A program made the position numbers and the translations under genes. The notes beneath the pieces are model-generated. The model searched no databases, was not told the origin of the DNA, and saw only the letters and a program-made list of their open reading frames with translations. A DNA stretch of 64,000 bases from Bacillus sp. SJS (GTDB taxonomy: Bacteria; Bacillota; Bacilli; Bacillales; Bacillaceae), in NCBI RefSeq assembly GCF_000732485.2, contig NZ_JAQV02000023.1, positions 1-64,000 on the forward strand, in the 5' to 3' direction. Positions 16,786 to 25,266 of the stretch are shown here, in pieces (position 1 is the stretch's first letter; each line of letters starts with the position of its first letter).

Positions 16786-18780
16786 ATGTATATCGGAGTG
16801 GATTACTACCCTGAGCAGTGGCCAGAATCAAGATGGCCTGAGGATGTTACGCTCATGAAGGAGCTTGGCGTCAACGTCGTAAGAATCGCGGAATTTGGCT
16901 GGCAGCTGATGGAGCCTGAGGAAGGACACTACGATTTTTCTCTTTATGACAGGGCAATTAAACTGCTGACTGAAAGCGGAATTAAGGTGGTGCTCGGTAC
17001 GCCGACTGCGACACCGCCGGCATGGCTCATCCAAAAGCACCCCGAAATTTTGCCGACAGATGAGAACGGGGTTCAAATCTCCTTTGGGGCAAGAAGACAT
17101 TATACGGTGAACAGCCGGATTTTCCGTGAATACACAAAGAAGATTGTGACTGAGATGGCAAAGCACTACGGGCAGCATCCGGATGTAATCGGCTGGCAGA
17201 CCGACAACGAATACGGACATGAAAAATCGGACCGCAGCTATGGAGAGGAAGACCGTCAAGCCTTCCAGGCGTGGCTTGAGAAAAAATACGGAACGCTCGA
17301 TGAGCTGAACGAAAACTGGGGCACTGTTTTCTGGAGTCAAACGTACACAGACTGGTCTCAAATTCCGGTTCCGCGCAAGGTTCTCCAGGAACATAATCCA
17401 AGCCTGCTGCTGGATTTTGACCGCTTTTGCGCCGATGCATACACAAGCTACAACAAGCTTCAAACTGATTGTTTACGGGAAAATATCCGTGACGATCAGT
17501 TTTTAACCCATAACTTCGTGTATACGGATCAAGCGATTAATCAATGGGATATGGCTGAGGATTTGGATTATGTTTCGTACGACAACTACCCTGTTTGGGG
17601 CGGACTCGCAGAACCGGTGTCTCCGTCAGCCATTGCCCATCAGCACGACCTGTGCCGGGGAACGAAAAACGGAAAAGGCTACTGGGTAATGGAAGAACTG
17701 TCCGGTGCACAGGGCTGGAGTAAAATCGGCTACCTACCGAGACCTGGCCATATTAAGCTATGGACCTACCAGGCAATCTCAAGAGGAGCAGAAGCGATTG
17801 TTTATTTCAGGTGGCGCGCAGCCCATTTTGGAACAGAGGAATTTTGCCACGGAATTCTCGATCATGATGGCATTCCTAAACGAAAATACAACGAAGTAAA
17901 GGAAGTAATCGACTCCCTGAAGGAACATGGCGACGACTGGATCGCTTCAAAATATGAAGCGCAGGCAGCGGTTTACTATGATACAGAAAATGCCTGGGCG
18001 TGGAACATTCAGCCGCAGAGCAGCGCGTTCTCCCACCGGCAGGAGCTGCTGAGGCATTATACGCCTGCACACAAGCTCAACGTAGCGACCGATGCGGTAA
18101 ACAGCCGCAGCAGTCTTGAAGGATACAAGGTTGTATTTGTCCCAATCTATTTCCTTGAGAATCCGATTTTCACTGAAAAATTGAAGCGTTATGCAGAAAA
18201 CGGAGGAACTGTCGTATTCAGCTACCGTTCAGGTGTAAAAAAACCGAACAATTTCGTTACAGGCCAAACCCTGCCTGGAGAGCTGACGGAAATGACCGGG
18301 ATTACGATTAACGAATATGAATCCCTGCAAACCGGCCAGCAAAATAAGGTGAATGGGGTAAAAGGAAGTCTTAGCGGATTAGAGTCCGCTGCGACGGTAT
18401 GGTGTGACCTGATTGATCCGGTGACAGCAGAAGTGCTGGCCGAATATGATGATTGCTTCTATAAAGGTACAGCTGCTGTGACGAAAAACAAGTACGGAAA
18501 AGGAACGGTCTATTATATCGGTACCGCCCTTGAAGAAACCATGCTGACAGCCCTTTACAAAGAAATTTTCCAAGAGGCTGGAGCAGAAATAATCGAAACG
18601 CAAAATGGAGTGGAAGTGGTTCGCCGCGAAAAATTCCTGAGTGCCATGAACCACTCCGTTGATCGTCCGGCAGAAATCGACCTTCCGGAAGGAAAATATA
18701 TCAATTGTGCAACGAATCAAAAAATAAAAGGCGCGTTAAAACTGGGACCGCTTGCGTCTATATTGCTAAAAAAAGAATAA
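16786..18780 (+). CDS. Beta-galactosidase, glycoside hydrolase family 42
   Basis: A 664-residue enzyme without a signal peptide, so intracellular. The start YIGVDYYPEQWPESRWPEDV is characteristic of GH42. Glu142 in WQTDNEYGH is the expected acid/base, and Glu303 in YWVMEEL the expected nucleophile. A trimerisation domain and a short C-terminal beta domain follow. Length is close to B. subtilis YesZ and Geobacillus BgaB. It is the last gene of the gal operon, 20 bp after galT, so released galactose feeds directly into GalK-GalT-GalE. Whether the natural substrate is lactose or plant/oligosaccharide galactosides cannot be read from sequence. Confidence 0.93.
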   Translation: MYIGVDYYPEQWPESRWPEDVTLMKELGVNVVRIAEFGWQLMEPEEGHYDFSLYDRAIKLLTESGIKVVLGTPTATPPAWLIQKHPEILPTDENGVQISFGARRHYTVNSRIFREYTKKIVTEMAKHYGQHPDVIGWQTDNEYGHEKSDRSYGEEDRQAFQAWLEKKYGTLDELNENWGTVFWSQTYTDWSQIPVPRKVLQEHNPSLLLDFDRFCADAYTSYNKLQTDCLRENIRDDQFLTHNFVYTDQAINQWDMAEDLDYVSYDNYPVWGGLAEPVSPSAIAHQHDLCRGTKNGKGYWVMEELSGAQGWSKIGYLPRPGHIKLWTYQAISRGAEAIVYFRWRAAHFGTEEFCHGILDHDGIPKRKYNEVKEVIDSLKEHGDDWIASKYEAQAAVYYDTENAWAWNIQPQSSAFSHRQELLRHYTPAHKLNVATDAVNSRSSLEGYKVVFVPIYFLENPIFTEKLKRYAENGGTVVFSYRSGVKKPNNFVTGQTLPGELTEMTGITINEYESLQTGQQNKVNGVKGSLSGLESAATVWCDLIDPVTAEVLAEYDDCFYKGTAAVTKNKYGKGTVYYIGTALEETMLTALYKEIFQEAGAEIIETQNGVEVVRREKFLSAMNHSVDRPAEIDLPEGKYINCATNQKIKGALKLGPLASILLKKE

Positions 18781-18817
18781 AAAAGAGCCGCTTCTGCAGC
18801 AGGAGCGGCTCTTTTTC
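18781..18817 (+). terminator. Terminator of the gal operon
   Basis: A 12-bp stem (AAAAGAGCCGCT with AGCGGCTCTTTT) and a T-run directly follow the GH42 stop codon. Confidence 0.95.
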
Positions 18818-18915
18818 ATATGGGCAGTATAGCCTGTTTATTATATAAACCGAATGAACAAGGATTATACGGAGTAAGAATAAAGAGTAAGAGAATCTGG
18901 AGGTGTGAACAAATT

Positions 18916-19173
18916 ATGAACCTCATCGTATCTATATTAGTGGCATTAGTGATTGGCTGGATTGGTGACTTGCTTGTTAAAAACACCATGCCCGGCGGCA
19001 TCATCGGTTCCATCATCGCCGGCTTTGCTGGCGCATGGCTCGGCAGTGCTCTGCTGGGGAGGTGGGGCCCGGAAATTGCTGGATTTTACATTATTCCGGC
19101 AATCATTGGAGCAGCGATTGTTGTATTCCTGACTGGTTTAATCATTAGAGCAACCAGAAGAGGACCATTGTAA
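18916..19173 (+). CDS. GlsB/YeaQ/YmgE family small membrane protein (copy 1)
   Basis: An 85-residue protein of the transglycosylase-associated family with three membrane segments (about residues 2-22, 28-46, 54-78) and the hallmark PGGIIGSIIAGFAGAWLG loop. Family members are often induced by stress; the biochemical role is unknown. The ATG follows an AGGTG site; the longer frame from 18820 runs through the gal terminator flank and lacks one. A close paralogue lies 440 bp downstream. Confidence 0.85.
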   Translation: MNLIVSILVALVIGWIGDLLVKNTMPGGIIGSIIAGFAGAWLGSALLGRWGPEIAGFYIIPAIIGAAIVVFLTGLIIRATRRGPL

Positions 19174-19196
19174 ACGAGCTGAATATGCAAGCTGAT

Positions 19197-19228
19197 AGAC
19201 TAATCCAGAGGGTTGGTCTTTTTTTTAT
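19197..19228 (+). terminator. Terminator after glsB-like copy 1
   Basis: A ten-base stem (AGACTAATCC paired with GGGTTGGTCT, two G-U pairs) is followed by eight T residues. Confidence 0.85.
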
Positions 19229-19395
19229 GAATTTATTGATGAAGCGTTTCTAAAAAGGAAGTGAATTTAGTGAGTCGTAGACCCCCAGTTACATCATCCT
19301 TTTCTATAAACTCTTCCCCGGTATGAAAAAAAGCGGACTTCGCAATTGTTCTTTTTATTACTAGCTATGTTATAGCATGATGGTGATTCTTTAAC

Positions 19396-19435
19396 ACCTG
19401 TTGATTGCCTGCTGGCTGCAATCAACAGCCAAGGT
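19396..19435. repeat. Inverted repeat in the gap between the two glsB-like genes
   Basis: Perfect 11-bp arms CTGTTGATTGC (19398-19408) and GCAATCAACAG (19418-19428), with CACC and GGTG outside them, lie in the 380-bp gap 19230-19612. There is no T-run. The rest of this gap holds no gene that I can support. Confidence 0.55.
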
Positions 19436-19612
19436 GAATAGAGCTTTATTATTCAAGTCCTTTTTTGAATCTTTCAAACTACTTAAAGGTAATATAAGGA
19501 ATGTGAATGAGGTATTTAGAACCATTTATGCGAAGTTCAAGGAATAATAGGTTTTAAAGTAATATTTTAAAGGAATGTATAGAGTAATAAAACCTAAAGG
19601 AGTGTCAATCTT

Positions 19613-19882
19613 ATGAACTTTATCGTATCAATCATTGTAGCATTAGTAATCGGGTGGATCGGAGACCTTCTAGTGAAAGGCTCTATGCCTGGAGGAATTA
19701 TCGGTTCAATTATCGCTGGTTTTGCAGGCGCTTGGTTAGGTCACGGTCTATTTGGAACATGGGGTCCTGATATTGCAGGATTTGCAATCATTCCTGCCAT
19801 TATTGGTGCAGCCATCGTTGTATTCATCGTACAGCTCGTTATGAGAAAGATGGGCGGTTCAAGAAGAGCTCACAATCATTAA
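19613..19882 (+). CDS. GlsB/YeaQ/YmgE family small membrane protein (copy 2)
   Basis: An 89-residue paralogue of the protein at 18916, nearly identical over the first 55 residues (PGGIIGSIIAGFAGAWLG again) and differing in the basic tail RRAHNH. It is predicted to have three membrane segments. AAAGGAGTG precedes the ATG. It has its own terminator, so the two paralogues are separate transcription units that probably arose by local duplication. Confidence 0.88.
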   Translation: MNFIVSIIVALVIGWIGDLLVKGSMPGGIIGSIIAGFAGAWLGHGLFGTWGPDIAGFAIIPAIIGAAIVVFIVQLVMRKMGGSRRAHNH

Positions 19883-19915
19883 TAGAAGGATTTTGCATAG
19901 CAGGAATTCTAATTG

Positions 19916-19949
19916 GAAGACTAACCCAGTAAAGGGTTAGTCTTCTTTT
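19916..19949. terminator. Terminator after glsB-like copy 2
   Basis: A perfect 12-bp stem (GAAGACTAACCC with GGGTTAGTCTTC) with a 6-nt loop is followed by TTTT, between convergent genes. Confidence 0.9.
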
Positions 19950-19963
19950 GTATGCAAAATAAA

Positions 19964-20287
19964 TTAGTTCTTTTCCTTCGCAAGGATCACAATTCGTCCG
20001 TTTGCAAGCTCTTCCTCAAATTTTAAAGCTTCATTTTGGCTCACACCGAGAGCAGCCATTTTAGAGGTCAATTCCTCTGTTCTTGATCGGAATGCATTCG
20101 CCATTGTATTGAATAAGCCCTTATCGAGTGTCTTCATTTTGCTCGTATTTGTGTTTTCTGTCAGGTGCTTTGACCGATCTTCATCCTGAGCGAATAAAAA
20201 AATGGAATTTTTGCTGATGCCTTGTTCTTCCAGGTTCTTCACTTTCTCAATGGCCTGAACACCGTTTTCCACAACAAATAATTTCAT
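19964..20287 (-). CDS. YflT-domain general stress protein (copy 1)
   Basis: A 107-residue protein of the YflT/general stress protein 17M-like family: an N-terminal strand-rich part (LFVVENGVQAIEKVKNLEEQGI, then IFLFAQDED) and a C-terminal EEELANGRIVILAK, the typical domain edges. The family is SigB-controlled in B. subtilis; its function is unknown. The ATG at 20287 follows GGGGAGGAAAT; the frame extends to 20320 without support. It is related to the gene at 21989. Confidence 0.8.
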   Translation of the reverse strand: MKLFVVENGVQAIEKVKNLEEQGISKNSIFLFAQDEDRSKHLTENTNTSKMKTLDKGLFNTMANAFRSRTEELTSKMAALGVSQNEALKFEEELANGRIVILAKEKN

Positions 20288-20426
20288 GCTTATTTCCTCC
20301 CCAAGACTTTGTAATATCAACCTTTACCCGATTAAGCAGCTGCAAAAACTAACCGGCTGAAAGGTGATATCAAGCGCAATATATGATTTAATAAAAACAT
20401 AAGAATCGTAAGTGAGGGATCGCTAA

Positions 20427-21248
20427 ATGAAAATTTCTGTCGTTGTGACCACCTATAACCGTTTATGGGCGCTTGCCGAGTTAATGGAATGCCTATTGCG
20501 GCAGACTCTGAAGCCGCACGAAATTATTATTGTGAACGATGCAGGTGAACGAGTGGACAGGCTGAAGGAAATGTATCCTGAACTTCCCATTCATATTCAG
20601 CATCTGACGGAAAATGGAGGACATGTTACAGCGAGAAATCTGGGCGTGAGGCAGGCGACAGGAGACGCCATTATGCTGTGCGACGATGATGATTTGCTGA
20701 TGCCTTCCCATCTGGAGAGAATGTCGCGCTCGCTGGATAAGGCCGACCTTGTGTATTCGGACGCCGAAATCGTCCGCTTTAAATGGCAGCGGTTTATCCG
20801 ATTCCCTCAGGAGAGGAGACTGTTCGCCTATCAGTATGATCCGCAGAATATGAAGAGGTTCTCCACTTACGTACCGTCCGGAAGTCTGTATAAAAGAAAG
20901 CTTCATGAGGAAGTGGGCTACTTTGATTTGGATGTCCATAACTATTGGGATTGGGATTTCATTCTCAGAGTCATGAAGAAACATGTTGTAAAACGGGTTC
21001 CTGTTGCCGGAGTCATTTATTCCTTTGATGGCGAGGGAGATAATCAATCGGCCCAGCTGGACTCGGTAAGAGAAGGATTTTTAAATATCTTTGCAGACAA
21101 GCACAATCTGGGAGAACTCGAGGTTAAGAACTTTTCCACTCTTCTTGAAGAACCGGAAATTAAAAGTCTGGAATCCTCGAGCGAGATTATTTGGGATGGT
21201 ATGCCGATCGTCTCCAGGCTCGCCCAGGAGAATTCATTAGCCAAATAG
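20427..21248 (+). CDS. ywdF: Family 2 glycosyltransferase (YwdF)
   Basis: A 273-residue GT-A fold glycosyltransferase. The start [20 protein letters not shown], the [18 protein letters not shown] segment and the metal-binding [14 protein letters not shown] near residue 92 are typical of GT2 enzymes. The acceptor and sugar are unknown; B. subtilis YwdF also lies just before ung. It has no membrane anchor and ends 17 bp before ung, so the two are likely co-transcribed. Confidence 0.85.
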   Translation: MKISVVVTTYNRLWALAELMECLLRQTLKPHEIIIVNDAGERVDRLKEMYPELPIHIQHLTENGGHVTARNLGVRQATGDAIMLCDDDDLLMPSHLERMSRSLDKADLVYSDAEIVRFKWQRFIRFPQERRLFAYQYDPQNMKRFSTYVPSGSLYKRKLHEEVGYFDLDVHNYWDWDFILRVMKKHVVKRVPVAGVIYSFDGEGDNQSAQLDSVREGFLNIFADKHNLGELEVKNFSTLLEEPEIKSLESSSEIIWDGMPIVSRLAQENSLAK

Positions 21249-21265
21249 CAAGTCGGGGTGATTAC

Positions 21266-21934
21266 ATGAAGCAGCTCATAGAGAATGACTGGTGGAATGA
21301 ATTAGAAGATGAATTTTCAGCAGAATACTATCTTTCACTTAGGGAAAAGCTCAAGCAGGAGTATGAAAATGGAACGGTTTATCCGGATCCATATGAGCTT
21401 TTTAACGCCCTTCATTTAACGCCTTTCAGCCGTGTAAGGGCCGTCATCCTTGGCCAGGATCCGTATCACGGACCGGGACAGGCGCATGGATTAAGCTTTT
21501 CGGTAAAGGAAGGTGTCCGAAAACCGCCCTCTCTGAAAAATATTTATAAAGAATTGGCGGAAGATCTTGGCTGTCCCGAACCTGCTCACGGATCCCTCAT
21601 CAAATGGGCCGAAGAAGGCGTTCTTTTGTTAAATACGGTATTATCAGTTCGAAAAGGGGAAGCGAACTCCCATAAAGGTCTCGGATGGGAGCGGTTTACG
21701 GATGAAGTTATCCGGAGTTTAAACAATAAAGAAGAGCCTGTCGTTTTTATCCTTTGGGGAAAACATGCGCAGGCAAAAAAAGAGCTTATTGATCTCACGA
21801 AGCATACGGTCATTGAATCTCCCCACCCCAGTCCATTTTCAGCAAACCGAGGGTTCTTCGGCAGCAGGCCATTTTCAAGAACCAATGCATGGTTAAGGGA
21901 AAAAGGGTTGAGGGAAATTGACTGGTGTATATGA
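21266..21934 (+). CDS. ung: Uracil-DNA glycosylase (family 1)
   Basis: A 222-residue base-excision repair enzyme that removes uracil from DNA. The water-activating motif [18 protein letters not shown] lies at residues about 62-79 and the C-terminal [18 protein letters not shown] includes the catalytic His and the minor-groove loop. The ATG at 21266 follows GGGGTG; the longer frame from 21191 overlaps ywdF. Synteny with ywdF-ung-ywdI agrees. Confidence 0.97.
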   Translation: MKQLIENDWWNELEDEFSAEYYLSLREKLKQEYENGTVYPDPYELFNALHLTPFSRVRAVILGQDPYHGPGQAHGLSFSVKEGVRKPPSLKNIYKELAEDLGCPEPAHGSLIKWAEEGVLLLNTVLSVRKGEANSHKGLGWERFTDEVIRSLNNKEEPVVFILWGKHAQAKKELIDLTKHTVIESPHPSPFSANRGFFGSRPFSRTNAWLREKGLREIDWCI

Positions 21935-21952
21935 AAAAGAGGAAGACATAAA

Positions 21953-21979
21953 AAAAGGCTGGCATCGCGCCAGCCTTTT
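21953..21979. terminator. Bidirectional terminator between ung and the YflT gene
   Basis: A perfect 11-bp stem (AAAAGGCTGGC with GCCAGCCTTTT) and a 5-nt loop lie between convergent genes. Confidence 0.92.
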
Positions 21980-21988
21980 CTGCATCAT

Positions 21989-22336
21989 TTATACCAGTGA
22001 TTTTGCACGCTCATGATCGGTTACAATCAGAAGGATTTTCCCTTGATCTAATTTTTCTTCATAAGCCTCAGCCTCTGCTTCAGAAAAGCCTACTTCTTGG
22101 AGTTTAGCGCGAAGCTCATCGCCTTTTTTGCTGAACATGTTGCCTACTGCGGTGCCAAGACCCATTTCTGAAATTCCGATTGTGTTGGCATCAGCATTGC
22201 CTGCTACACGGTTTGTACGCTCATCATCATGAGAAAGTACGTATAAATCTTTCGGATTGACACCTTGTGCTTTTAATTCCAAAACATCATTTTTCAATGT
22301 TTCATCATTTGTATATTCTCTAACTACTGGTTTCAT
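21989..22336 (-). CDS. YflT-domain general stress protein (copy 2)
   Basis: A 115-residue YflT-domain protein: PVVREYTNDETLKNDVLELK at the N-terminus, LYVLSHDDERTNRVAGNAD in the middle, and EEKLDQGKILLIVTDHE at the C-terminus. It is a distant paralogue of the gene at 19964 and of B. subtilis general stress protein 17M. The ATG at 22336 is preceded by AGGAGG at good spacing. Function is unknown; SigB control is known for relatives, but I cannot point to a convincing SigB promoter here. Confidence 0.82.
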   Translation of the reverse strand: MKPVVREYTNDETLKNDVLELKAQGVNPKDLYVLSHDDERTNRVAGNADANTIGISEMGLGTAVGNMFSKKGDELRAKLQEVGFSEAEAEAYEEKLDQGKILLIVTDHERAKSLV

Positions 22337-22559
22337 TTCTTGTCGCCTCCTGGTTTTGTTGTCCACTATTCATTTAGCACGAATGAGGACAATTAAAACC
22401 TCTGAATACTCTTTTGGTGCTTTTGGACTATTTGTTTTGATGATGGTTGGCCGATGGATCAAACCACTTGTGTTAATGAAAAGAATGATGTACTATATGG
22501 TAACTAGCTGCATTGTTCGTAATGATAATAAAGTTTTAACCTTTAAGCTGTAATAGGGA

Positions 22560-22746
22560 GTTTTACATTGAAGCGAAAATGGCAAGCCTTCGTCTATATG
22601 ACAGGGAGGACGTCATTTAGCGTTTCTGCGAACACCCACTTGGAGAAGTGGTGGTTTAAAACTTTCTTATAATGAGTTACGGCAAAAGCGGCTACTTCAT
22701 TTAATTTCTAAACCAGCTTTCTAACGGAGGCTGGTTTTCCTTTTGT
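22560..22746 (+). ncRNA. Candidate small RNA or leader ending in a terminator
   Basis: The gap 22337-22818 has no supported gene, yet it contains a plus-strand terminator (stem AACCAGC/GCTGGTT at 22711-22736 followed by a T-rich tract) that does not belong to any annotated plus-strand gene. Upstream of it is a CACCCACTTG/AAGTGGTGG hairpin (about 22633-22655). I recognise no known RNA family and see no convincing promoter; the 5' end is a guess. Confidence 0.3.
22710..22746 (+). terminator. Orphan Rho-independent terminator upstream of ywdI
   Basis: AACCAGC pairs with GCTGGTT across a loop of about 12 nt, followed by TTCCTTTTG. No plus-strand gene ends just before it. Confidence 0.6.
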
Positions 22747-22818
22747 TTCCTCTCACCTGCATCCGTACCCCATCCGTGGTAAAATAAAGGAATGTACTTC
22801 AAGAGAAGGAGGGTCGAT

Positions 22819-23118
22819 ATGGACATTTCGATACACCAGCTGCTGAATAAAATGGAAGCCGAGCTTCGGGAAGCAAGAATATCCGGTTCGGATCAAGCCA
22901 TCCGCGAAAAGCTTCTCGTGATTAAAAGCCTTTGCGATGTTGTACTGGATCAAGAACCGGTGCGCTATCCTGAAAAGCCTAAGTCAGAGAGCGGAATCAG
23001 CGAGTATGAACTTCAGAAAATGATGGGAATTTCCAAGCCTGCCTCTCAGAAGTCCCTTGGAACCGGTGAACGTTTCAAAGATGAAGGAGCCAATGGCTCA
23101 TCGCTGTTTGATTTTTAA
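22819..23118 (+). CDS. ywdI: YwdI family protein (DUF5327)
   Basis: A 99-residue soluble protein with a helical N-terminal half (IHQLLNKMEAELREAR) and a low-complexity, Ser/Gly/Lys-rich C-terminal half. It matches the small YwdI protein by position (ung-ywdI-ywdJ) and layout. GAAGGAGGG precedes the ATG. No function is known. Confidence 0.75.
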   Translation: MDISIHQLLNKMEAELREARISGSDQAIREKLLVIKSLCDVVLDQEPVRYPEKPKSESGISEYELQKMMGISKPASQKSLGTGERFKDEGANGSSLFDF

Positions 23119-23160
23119 TAAGCCGTTTTTTCGGCTTTTTTTAATGGAGGATTCCAAGAT

Positions 23161-24450
23161 ATGAAATTGCTATTATCAGCCCTTCAATGGGTGTTCTTTA
23201 TTATTGCTTCAACAATCGTCGTTCCGATTGCAATCGGACAGCTGTATCAGCTCGATGGCAGCCAGACGGCTATTCTCATTCAAAGCACCTTATTTGTTCT
23301 TGGTCTTGCCGGTTTAATGCAGGTTCTTTTTGGACATAAACTGCCGATAAATGAAGGGCCGGCTGGGCTGTGGTGGGGAGTTTATTCCATCTACGCCGGA
23401 CTGAGCAGCACACTGTTTGCAAGCTACATAGATACGCTTCAGAACCTCCAGGGCGCCCTGCTGATGAGCGGCGGCTTCTTCCTGCTGTTTGCCATTTTCG
23501 GACTGATTGATAAATTGGCCAAGCTCTTTACACCGCTTGTTACAGGGGCATATCTTCTTCTCCTTGTTTTCCAGCTGAGCGGATCCATTGTAAAAGGAAT
23601 CATGGGAGTAGGCTACAGAGGGTCAAAGGTGGATCCGGCTGTATTCGCAGCCGCAGCGGCAATCCTGCTTTTTACCTTTTTCCTAAGCCGGATGAAGCGG
23701 CAATTTTTCAAGCAATATTCCATCCTGATCGGCCTGCTCGCTGGATGGGGAGTTTTTGCTTTGCTCGGCTTAGCCAAGCCGGTTAAAGGGACCACGGATT
23801 GGTTCTCCCTGCCCGTCCTGTTTCCATTCGGTGCCCCGGTTTTCAATGCAGGCATGATTGTCACCGCCTTTTTTATCACCCTGCTGCTCATCGCTAATAT
23901 GCTCGCAAGCATTAAAGTGGCCGAGCAGGCAGTAAAAGCATTAAACAAGGATGAAAAGGATGAGCATGGACGCGGAAGAAGAGCCGGTATTTTTGCCGGA
24001 ATCAGCCACGGAATCAGCGGTCTTACGGGAGCGGTTGGGCCTGTCCCGATCTCCGGAGCCGCTGGATTCATCACGACTACAGGAAATGGCGCACGGCTTC
24101 CGTTTATCATAGCCAACCTGCTTGTCATCGCTCTGAGCATGATTCCACTCGTATTAAACTTGTTTGCTGCCCTTCCTGCACCTGTGGGGTTTGCCGTACA
24201 GTTTGTCGTTTTCTCCGGGATGATTGGAATGGCGCTGAGACAGCTGAATGAAACAGCGGATAAAGACCGAATGCTCTATACAATAGGGATAGCTTTGCTG
24301 ACAGGAACCGGAGCGATGTATGTTCCTCCTGCCGCATTTGAAGGATTCCCTCCTGTATTGATTTCCATCTTCAACAATGGTCTGATCTTAGGAACCATTA
24401 TTGCCATTATCGTCGATCAGCTCACAATGAGGTTCGGCAAGAAGGCGTAA
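23161..24450 (+). CDS. ywdJ: Nucleobase:cation symporter-2 family permease (YwdJ)
   Basis: A 429-residue membrane protein with 12 or more hydrophobic segments, of the NCS2 uracil/xanthine permease family. The NEGPAGLWWGVYSIYAG segment and the SGLTGAVGPVPISGAAGF stretch near residue 285 correspond to the conserved substrate-site regions. It is 42 bp after ywdI and is followed by ywdK as in B. subtilis. The nucleobase transported is unknown; the typical NCS2 Q/N-containing signature is not clear, so substrate may be unusual. Confidence 0.8.
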   Translation: MKLLLSALQWVFFIIASTIVVPIAIGQLYQLDGSQTAILIQSTLFVLGLAGLMQVLFGHKLPINEGPAGLWWGVYSIYAGLSSTLFASYIDTLQNLQGALLMSGGFFLLFAIFGLIDKLAKLFTPLVTGAYLLLLVFQLSGSIVKGIMGVGYRGSKVDPAVFAAAAAILLFTFFLSRMKRQFFKQYSILIGLLAGWGVFALLGLAKPVKGTTDWFSLPVLFPFGAPVFNAGMIVTAFFITLLLIANMLASIKVAEQAVKALNKDEKDEHGRGRRAGIFAGISHGISGLTGAVGPVPISGAAGFITTTGNGARLPFIIANLLVIALSMIPLVLNLFAALPAPVGFAVQFVVFSGMIGMALRQLNETADKDRMLYTIGIALLTGTGAMYVPPAAFEGFPPVLISIFNNGLILGTIIAIIVDQLTMRFGKKA

Positions 24451-24543
24451 CCGTCACAAAACGTTCAACAGAGCGGCAGTTGGAAAGTTTTCACCCGTAA
24501 GGTAAGATGAAAAGAGACGATTTCATAACAGGAGCTGGTCGAA

Positions 24544-24915
24544 ATGAAGCTGTTTATTATCCTTGCCGCAATTAACGCCTTTTTAGCTGTAGCACTAGGT
24601 GCTTTTGGAGCACACGGATTGGAAGGGAAAATCCCTGAAAAATACATCGCCATCTGGGAAAAAGCGGTCACATATCAGATGTTCCACGCAGGAGGACTGT
24701 TCGTTGCTGCGTTTCTCGCAGATAAAATCTCTCAGGCTGGACTGGTCACGTGGGCTGGCTGGCTCATGTTCGCAGGAATCATCCTTTTTTCAGGAAGCCT
24801 TTACGTACTCGCTGTCACCCAAATCAGCGTACTTGGCGCGATCACACCGCTTGGAGGACTATGCTTCCTTGCCTCTTGGGTCTTGATTGTCGTTGCTGCA
24901 TTTAAATTTATGTGA
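24544..24915 (+). CDS. ywdK: DUF423 family membrane protein (YwdK)
   Basis: A 123-residue protein with four membrane segments. ALGAFGAHGLEGKIPEKYIA after the first segment and YQMFHAGGLF at the second are the DUF423 hallmarks. The ribosome site GGAGCTGG precedes the ATG. Synteny with ywdJ agrees. Function is unknown. Confidence 0.9.
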   Translation: MKLFIILAAINAFLAVALGAFGAHGLEGKIPEKYIAIWEKAVTYQMFHAGGLFVAAFLADKISQAGLVTWAGWLMFAGIILFSGSLYVLAVTQISVLGAITPLGGLCFLASWVLIVVAAFKFM

Positions 24916-24921
24916 ACAGGG

Positions 24922-24952
24922 AAAGGGCGGTGCATTTGGCACCGCCCTTTTT
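24922..24952 (+). terminator. Terminator after ywdK
   Basis: A 12-bp stem (AAAGGGCGGTGC with GCACCGCCCTTT) is followed by TTTTT. Confidence 0.93.
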
Positions 24953-24989
24953 GTGTGGTTTGGAAATTGTATTTTGTGTGATCGGCGAG

Positions 24990-25244
24990 TGCACTGACCC
25001 CCGCTCAGGTAAAGGAGTAAAGCTCCGTCCCCATTCTGTTTAGGCCTTACTCTCCCAAAGGTTTGTCAGGAGCTGCCTTTGGCCCCTTCTGCGGTGAAGC
25101 GCTGAGGGTCAGTGCAGTGCACTGACCCCCGCTCAGATAAAGGACTAAAGCTCCGTCCCCGTCCTGTTTCCGCCTTACTCTCTCAAAGGGTCGTGAGGAG
25201 GTGCCTTTGCCCCCGTTTGCGGTGAAGCAGTGAGGGTCAGTGCA
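24990..25244 (-). repeat. 127-bp TIR element, tandem dimer (locus A)
   Basis: Two direct copies of exactly 127 bp (24990-25116 and 25118-25244) are separated by one G. Each starts TGCACTGACCCCCGCTCAG and ends in its inverted counterpart, here slightly shortened to GAGGGTCAGTGCA. The orientation is opposite to loci B and C, judged by the internal TTCACCGCA and GGGGACGGAG blocks. It fills most of the gap between the convergent genes ywdK and gerQ. Confidence 0.9.
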
Positions 25245-25266
25245 ACTTCACCCAGTCAACTTTACA

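Noticed and set aside
16828-17463. Long antisense open frame in the GH42 gene (and similar ones in speB, gerQ and fadF)
   Set aside because: Antisense frames in GC-rich third-position genes are common; no ribosome site, and the sense proteins are clear.
22257-22553. 98-codon plus-strand frame overlapping the start of the YflT gene
   Set aside because: It overlaps the real gene and its promoter region and has no ribosome site.
24990-25244. Insertion sequence or autonomous transposon
   Set aside because: The elements are 127 bp without any coding capacity, and no transposase gene is present in the window.
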